DNA of 64,000 bases from Actinospineispora spinosispora DSM 44797 (GTDB lineage Bacteria > Actinomycetota > Actinomycetes > Mycobacteriales > Pseudonocardiaceae): positions 124,001-188,000 of the forward strand of contig NZ_AUBB01000021.1 in assembly GCF_000429025.1 (NCBI RefSeq), in the 5' to 3' direction. Under the pieces are notes generated by a model that saw only the letters and a program-made list of their open reading frames with translations, searched no databases and was not told the DNA's origin. Made by a program: the position numbers and the translations under genes. Below are positions 59,961 through 64,000 of the stretch, in pieces. Each line of letters starts with the position of its first letter. The stretch's first letter is position 1.

Positions 59961-60965
59961 ATGCGTGCTGTGGTGATGGAGGAGTTCGGTGATCCGGACG
60001 TGTTGGTGTGGTCCCACCGTCCGGACCCGGTGCCCGGGCCCGGACATGTGGTGATCGCGGTGGAGGCCGCCGGGGTGAACCGGGCCGATCTGCTGTTCCG
60101 GTCGGGCAACTACCACCGAGGTCCGGTGCTGCCCTCGGTCCCCGGCCTCGAGGCCGCGGGGACGGTGCTCGCCGTGGGTGAGGCGGTGGAAGAGCTCGCT
60201 CCCGGTGATCGTGTCCTCGCCTGGGGCGCGACCGGCGAGCCCGGCTTCTACAGCGAGCAGGCCTCGGTGCCCGCCGTCCGGACGGTGCGGATCCCGGCTG
60301 AGGTCCCCTCGGCGGCCGCCGCCTCGCTCCCCACGGCCTGGCTGTCGGCCTGGTACTGCCTGCACCATCTCGGCGCGATCGTCGAAGGGCAGACCGTTCT
60401 GGTGCACGCCGGGGCCAGCGGTGTCGGCAGTGCCGCGGTACAGATCGCCAAGGACGCGAAGACGCGGGTGATCGCCACCGCGGGCGGCGTTCACAAGAGC
60501 GGCTGGGTGCGTGACCTCGGAGCCGACGAGGTGCTCGACCACAACCTCGTCGACGTCGCGGCCGAGATCGCCCGGCTGACCGACGGCCGAGGCGCCGACA
60601 TGGTGCTCGACCTCGTCGGGGGTGACACCTTCGCGGTCAGCCTGCGCTCGGTCGCTCGCGCCGGGACGGTCGTGGCGATGGCCAACGTCGCGCTGGAACC
60701 CAGCCGGATCGACACGCGGGACTTCTACCCCAGGAACGTCCACATCCACGGCTTCCAGATCACCGACCTGCTCGAGCACGGCTACGACCCACGCCCCGAC
60801 CTGCGGGAGCTGCTCGCCGGGATCGCCGGCGGCCGCTTCCACGTCCCGATCGACTCGACCTACCCGCTCTCCGACGCCGCGGCCGCGCACCGCAGGCTCG
60901 CCTCCCGCGCCGCGCTCGGCAAGGTCGTCCTCACTCCCGGCGCGAACTCAGCTGACCTCGCATAG
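59961..60965 (+). CDS. Zinc-binding dehydrogenase family / quinone oxidoreductase
   Basis: This 334-residue MDR protein starts MRAVVMEEFGDPDVLVW. It has NRADLLFRSGNYHRGPVLPS and PGLEAAGTVLAVG in the GroES-like domain, and VLVHAGASGVGSAAVQIAKD as the NADPH site near 145-164. The C-terminus is LGKVVLTPG. There are no zinc-ligand cysteines, so this is the quinone/enone reductase branch. GGGGAAGG lies well before the ATG at 59961. It is strongly linked to the divergent CGNR regulator by the tandem operators. Confidence 0.9.
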   Translation: MRAVVMEEFGDPDVLVWSHRPDPVPGPGHVVIAVEAAGVNRADLLFRSGNYHRGPVLPSVPGLEAAGTVLAVGEAVEELAPGDRVLAWGATGEPGFYSEQASVPAVRTVRIPAEVPSAAAASLPTAWLSAWYCLHHLGAIVEGQTVLVHAGASGVGSAAVQIAKDAKTRVIATAGGVHKSGWVRDLGADEVLDHNLVDVAAEIARLTDGRGADMVLDLVGGDTFAVSLRSVARAGTVVAMANVALEPSRIDTRDFYPRNVHIHGFQITDLLEHGYDPRPDLRELLAGIAGGRFHVPIDSTYPLSDAAAAHRRLASRAALGKVVLTPGANSADLA

Positions 60966-61060
60966 CCAGGGTGCACTGCACACAGGTTGTGCGTACGCGA
61001 CGTGCAGGCTGGGTATGCGAAGTCGCTCGATGCCGCCACCGCGACGAACAGGACAGGGAC

Positions 61061-61966
61061 ATGCCGGTACTCGTGACGGGTTCCGCCGGACTCATCGGCC
61101 ACGCGGTGCGGACCCGGCTGGAGGCAAGGGGTACCTCGGTCGTCCCGGTGGATCGTGACGCGCGCTCCGTCGACGGAATCGAGCAGGTGGCGTGCGACGT
61201 CACCGACCCGGTCGCGCTGGAGCGGATCGTGGCCTCGCGGCGGGTGACGGCCGTCGTCCACTGCGGCGCGGCGTCCGGTCCGACGGTCGAGAGCGACAAC
61301 CCGCGAGGCGTCGTCGAGGTCAACGTCGGCGGCACCGCGAACCTGCTGGAGATCAGTCGGCGTCACCGGATCCGCCGCTTCGTCTACTGCTCGTCGATCT
61401 CCGCCTACGGGGTGACCCCACCGGCGCCGGTCCCCGAGAGCGCGCCGCTGCGACCGTTGGACGTCTACGGCGCGACCAAAGCCGCCGGTGAACACCTGGT
61501 CGCGGCCTATGCGGCGCAGCACGGCCTGGACGGAGTGTCGCTGCGGATCGCGACCGTGTTCGGGCCGCGACGGCGTACCGACTGCCTCATCCGTACGTTG
61601 CTGCGGGACGCCGCGGCGGGCCGGGCCACGTCCGTCGCGATCGCCGCCGACGCGCCGCAGCAGTACGTGCACGTCGACGACGTGGCGGCCGCCGTGGTCG
61701 CCGCGCTGGACGCCGACGGCGTGATCGGGCCGTACAACGTCGCCGGCGGCACCGTCCAGACCGTCCAGGACGTCATCGACCGCGTGCACCGGATCGACCC
61801 CCGCTGCCGGGCGACGCCCGCACCCGCCGATCCCGGCGGCGCCCAGCTGTGGCCGGCCCGTCTCGATCTTGCCGCCGCCGCGCAAGCCCTGGGCTGGAGG
61901 CCGGTCAAGAACTCCGACGACGCCGTGCACGAGTACCGCAGGTGGCTGGAGCACCACGAGGCGTGA
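61061..61966 (+). CDS. NAD-dependent epimerase/dehydratase family protein
   Basis: This 301-residue extended SDR has the cofactor motif TGSAGLIGHAV at residues 6-16, VVHCGAASGPTVESDNP, the catalytic serine region FVYCSSISAYG and Tyr-x-x-x-Lys in YGATKAAGE. A C-terminal substrate domain has YVHVDDVAAAVVAAL and YNVAGG. It resembles UDP-sugar epimerases and related reductases. The ATG at 61061 matches the family N-terminus. It follows the MDR gene by 95 bp; no sugar-pathway genes are near. Confidence 0.9.
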   Translation: MPVLVTGSAGLIGHAVRTRLEARGTSVVPVDRDARSVDGIEQVACDVTDPVALERIVASRRVTAVVHCGAASGPTVESDNPRGVVEVNVGGTANLLEISRRHRIRRFVYCSSISAYGVTPPAPVPESAPLRPLDVYGATKAAGEHLVAAYAAQHGLDGVSLRIATVFGPRRRTDCLIRTLLRDAAAGRATSVAIAADAPQQYVHVDDVAAAVVAALDADGVIGPYNVAGGTVQTVQDVIDRVHRIDPRCRATPAPADPGGAQLWPARLDLAAAAQALGWRPVKNSDDAVHEYRRWLEHHEA

Positions 61967-62008
61967 CGCTTCGCGCGGCCACGCACGTGGCTCCGGCGGC
62001 GACGGATC

Positions 62009-63598
62009 TCAGGACTCGGCTCGGGGTGGGCGTCGCATGAACAGGGCCAGCACCAGGCCCACCAGGGAGACTCCGGCCAAGGCGATGAACATGTCGGCGT
62101 ACGCCAGCGCCTGCACTTCGTGCGAGAGCCCTTCGTAGAGTCCGGCGAGCATGCTGTCGGGCCGGCCGACGGAGGCCGAGTAGGCCGCTTCCCGCCCTCC
62201 GGGTAGGCCCATGAGGGAGGTCGGGGTGAGCACCGCGCCTCGGTCGGCAGTCAGCTGTGCGTCGGCCCGGGTGACCAGGGCGCCCATCGCGGCAACTCCC
62301 ATCGCGGAGGCCACGCGCTGCATGACGTTGTTCATCGCTCCGCCTTGGCCCACCAGGGACGGGGGGAGCCAGTTGAGGCCGTTGGTCATGATCGGCATCA
62401 GACCCAGCCCGCCGCCGAGCACCCCCACCGCCGCCCAGGTCGCGACCTCGGTCCGGGTCATGTGGACGCTGATGCCGGTCGCCAGCAGCAGCGCACCGAC
62501 CACGGTGCCGCACAGCCCGATCACCGCCGGCACCCGAGGGCCGACGCGGTCGTAGAGCACCCCGGCGACCGGGACGAGTACCGCCATGACCACGCCCATC
62601 GGCAACAGGAGCATGCCGGTGTCGTGGGCGCCGAGCCCCTGGGCACTCTGCAAGAACTGCGGCAGGTAGAAGACCGTTCCGAACACTCCGAGCAACAACA
62701 CACCGATGATCAGCAGCGAGTTCACGTACGGCCAGCAGCGCAGCACGCGCAGGTCGAGCAGCGGGTGGTCCACCTCGTTCTCGATGACCACGAACAGGGC
62801 CAGTGAGATCAACGAGGAGGCGGCGAGAATCATGATCGGGTACGAGTCCCAGTGCCATCTGGTGCCCTTGGCCGTCACCACGATCAAGCCGGTCAGTCCG
62901 TAGCCGAAGGTCGCGAAGCCCCACCAGTCGAACGGGGGCACCACGCGCGCCTTCTCGAGGCTGGGCAGCAGCAGGATCCCGGCGATGACCGCGGCGATGC
63001 CGAGCGGTGTCTTGAAGTGGAAGATCCATCGCCAGCTCAGGTCCTGGACGATCAGGCCGCCCAGGGTGGGCCCGATGCTGGGCGACACGGCCACCCCGAG
63101 CCCGTAGAGCCCCATCGCGGCACCGATCTTCTCCTTGGGCACGATCTGGAAGATCATCGAGATCGTCACCACGGGCACGATGCTGCCGGGGATCGCCGTG
63201 AGCACCCGGAAGGCGATGAGGCTGTCGAGGTTCCAGGCCATACCGCACAGGGTGGAGCCGGCCAGGAACCCGATCAGGGTGAGCCGGTGCAGCAGGGTCA
63301 GGCCGAGTCGCTGTGACAACCACGTGCTCAGCGGAACGAACAGGCCCAGGCCGAGCGAGTAGGCCGTGCTGACCCAGGCCATGTCGTCCGAGCCGCCTCC
63401 CAGATCCTTCTGGATGTGCGAGATGGCCACATTGACGATGCCACTGTCGAGCGGGGGCAGAAAGCTACCGACCATCAGCACCAGTAGCGGCGGCAGCCAC
63501 GCCGAACCGGTGGGTGCCGCACGCGAGGTCGGGGTGCGCGTCCGACCGGTGGGCGCGGGGCGGGCATCGGTATCCGGGGCAACGATCGAAGTGGACAT
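62009..63598 (-). CDS. DHA2-type MFS multidrug efflux transporter (14 TM)
   Basis: This 529-residue transporter has 14 predicted membrane segments. Drug:H+ antiporter-2 markers are FLPPLDSGIVNVAISHIQKD in helix 1, VSTAYSLGLGLFVPLSTWLS, GLGVAVSPSIGPTLGGLIVQ (motif C), SWRWIFHFKTPLG, and the C-terminal NNVMQRVASAMG. It should export a cationic or lipophilic compound. The ATG at 63598 lies just inside the divergent MerR promoter region, whose palindrome probably controls it. Confidence 0.92.
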   Translation of the reverse strand: MSTSIVAPDTDARPAPTGRTRTPTSRAAPTGSAWLPPLLVLMVGSFLPPLDSGIVNVAISHIQKDLGGGSDDMAWVSTAYSLGLGLFVPLSTWLSQRLGLTLLHRLTLIGFLAGSTLCGMAWNLDSLIAFRVLTAIPGSIVPVVTISMIFQIVPKEKIGAAMGLYGLGVAVSPSIGPTLGGLIVQDLSWRWIFHFKTPLGIAAVIAGILLLPSLEKARVVPPFDWWGFATFGYGLTGLIVVTAKGTRWHWDSYPIMILAASSLISLALFVVIENEVDHPLLDLRVLRCWPYVNSLLIIGVLLLGVFGTVFYLPQFLQSAQGLGAHDTGMLLLPMGVVMAVLVPVAGVLYDRVGPRVPAVIGLCGTVVGALLLATGISVHMTRTEVATWAAVGVLGGGLGLMPIMTNGLNWLPPSLVGQGGAMNNVMQRVASAMGVAAMGALVTRADAQLTADRGAVLTPTSLMGLPGGREAAYSASVGRPDSMLAGLYEGLSHEVQALAYADMFIALAGVSLVGLVLALFMRRPPRAES

Positions 63599-63612
63599 GC
63601 CGCCGATGGTTC

Positions 63613-63634
63613 GACTTAATGTCGACATGAAGTC
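63613..63634. promoter_or_regulatory. MerR-type dyad between DHA2 exporter and merR gene
   Basis: Arms GACTTAATGTC (63613-63623) and GACATGAAGTC (63624-63634) form a 22-bp dyad with a single mismatched pair. A TTGACT box for the exporter overlaps it on the minus strand (63636-63631). It covers the ATG at 63627, so the regulator may really start at 63642. Confidence 0.55.
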
Positions 63635-64000
63635 AAGTTCGATGACGATCGGCCAGGTGGCCGGCCACTTCGGCCTACCGACACACGTCCTGCGTCACTG
63701 GGAGTCGATGGGTCTGCTGCAACCCGCGCGCGTCCACGGCGACCGCCGTCGCTACACCTACGATGACCTCGTCCGAGTCGCGTCGATCGTCGTGGTCAAG
63801 CGAGCCGGGTTGTCACTGGTGGACATCCGGGAGTTCCTCGGTTCGATGCACACCACCACCCGCAACGAGGTTCTCCGCCGCAACCGCGACGCGCTGCGGG
63901 CCAAGATGACAGCACTGCGGTCGGCTCTGGAACTGCTCGAGGCCGCCTTGGACTGCCCGTACAACGACATCACCACGTGCCCGATCTATCGGACGAACCT
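63627..64000 (+). CDS. MerR family transcriptional regulator (3' end outside window)
   Basis: The 124 visible residues include the MerR HTH: MTIGQVAGHFGLPTHVLRHW, then ESMGLLQPARVHGDRRRYT and DDLVRVASIVVVKRAGLSL. The dimerisation helix follows (NEVLRRNRDALRAKMTALRS), then LDCPYNDITTCPIY with cysteines. Such regulators activate adjacent efflux genes on binding the drug. The frame is open to the end of the window. The start may be 63627 or 63642. Confidence 0.85.
   Translation, partial: MKSSSMTIGQVAGHFGLPTHVLRHWESMGLLQPARVHGDRRRYTYDDLVRVASIVVVKRAGLSLVDIREFLGSMHTTTRNEVLRRNRDALRAKMTALRSALELLEAALDCPYNDITTCPIYRTN

Noticed and set aside
1..64000. CRISPR arrays, tRNA, rRNA genes and insertion sequences
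   Set aside because: I looked for regularly spaced repeats, cloverleaf-like segments and transposase motifs and saw none I could support.

Overview
This window is GC-rich, codon-biased actinobacterial DNA. Coenzyme F420-type LLM flavoproteins, a Ddn-type deazaflavin reductase, two MmyB-like XRE regulators, a DUF222/HNH (13E12-type) gene and frequent GTG starts suggest a filamentous or nocardioform actinomycete. A member of the Pseudonocardiales is my best guess, but the genus cannot be fixed from sequence alone. No rRNA, tRNA, CRISPR array or recognisable insertion sequence was found. The region is accessory in character: mostly catabolic enzymes, transporters and local regulators, many preceded by palindromes that look like their operators.

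Layout. 0-0.7 kb: 5' part of an SbmA/BacA-like ABC exporter (minus). 0.9-5.8 kb: a CoA-linked catabolic set (quinone oxidoreductase, acyl-CoA dehydrogenase, TetR, acyl-CoA synthetase) behind a double palindrome. 5.8-8.1 kb: MFS transporter divergent from a GlxA-type AraC regulator. 8.2-10.3 kb: YjbR-like protein, and a quinone reductase divergent from a MarR regulator. 10.3-11.1 kb: a gene-free, structure-rich stretch ahead of an L,D-transpeptidase. 12.3-16.0 kb: amidohydrolase, GntR regulator and a guanidino-group-modifying enzyme that share a GntR palindrome. 16.1-24.8 kb: mixed small loci (SDR plus beta-propeller with divergent LysR; TetR and SnoaL-like; XRE; two metallo-beta-lactamase-fold proteins; STAS; XRE-cupin; AhpD-like).

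25.4-36.4 kb is the most distinctive segment. It holds an MmgE/PrpD protein, a signal-less substrate-binding-protein-fold protein, a Mer-like LLM flavoprotein, an MFS transporter, a GntR-UTRA regulator, a creatininase-family amidohydrolase, an NRAMP-like transporter, a DUF1445 (YcsI) hydro-lyase-like protein, a UbiD-family decarboxylase and a RutA-like flavin monooxygenase. Two divergent transcripts around one operator carry most of it. The combination points to uptake and oxidative/hydrolytic opening of a carboxylated cyclic amide or N-heterocycle, a pathway I do not recognise as described.

36.4-42.2 kb: deazaflavin reductase, MDR reductase, truncated remnants of a divergent TetR/LLM pair, a uracil-DNA glycosylase-family protein, a membrane-anchored beta-helix protein and the DUF222/HNH gene. 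42.4-46.5 kb: gentisate pathway (3-hydroxybenzoate 6-hydroxylase, gentisate dioxygenase, fumarylpyruvate-hydrolase-like enzyme, MarR) with no maleylpyruvate isomerase in view. 46.7-51.4 kb: enolase-superfamily enzyme, two MacB-like permeases lacking a local ATPase, and an SDR. 51.5-55.1 kb: operon of an NTF2-like protein, two APH-fold kinases and an F420-type LLM enzyme. 55.3-64.0 kb: unknown protein, two-component system, broken alpha/beta hydrolase, XRE, CGNR regulator divergent from an MDR reductase, epimerase, and a DHA2 exporter divergent from a MerR regulator that runs off the window.

Several gene remnants (about 24.8-25.1, 38.3-38.6 and 57.9-58.1 kb) show that this region has been edited by deletions and frameshifts.
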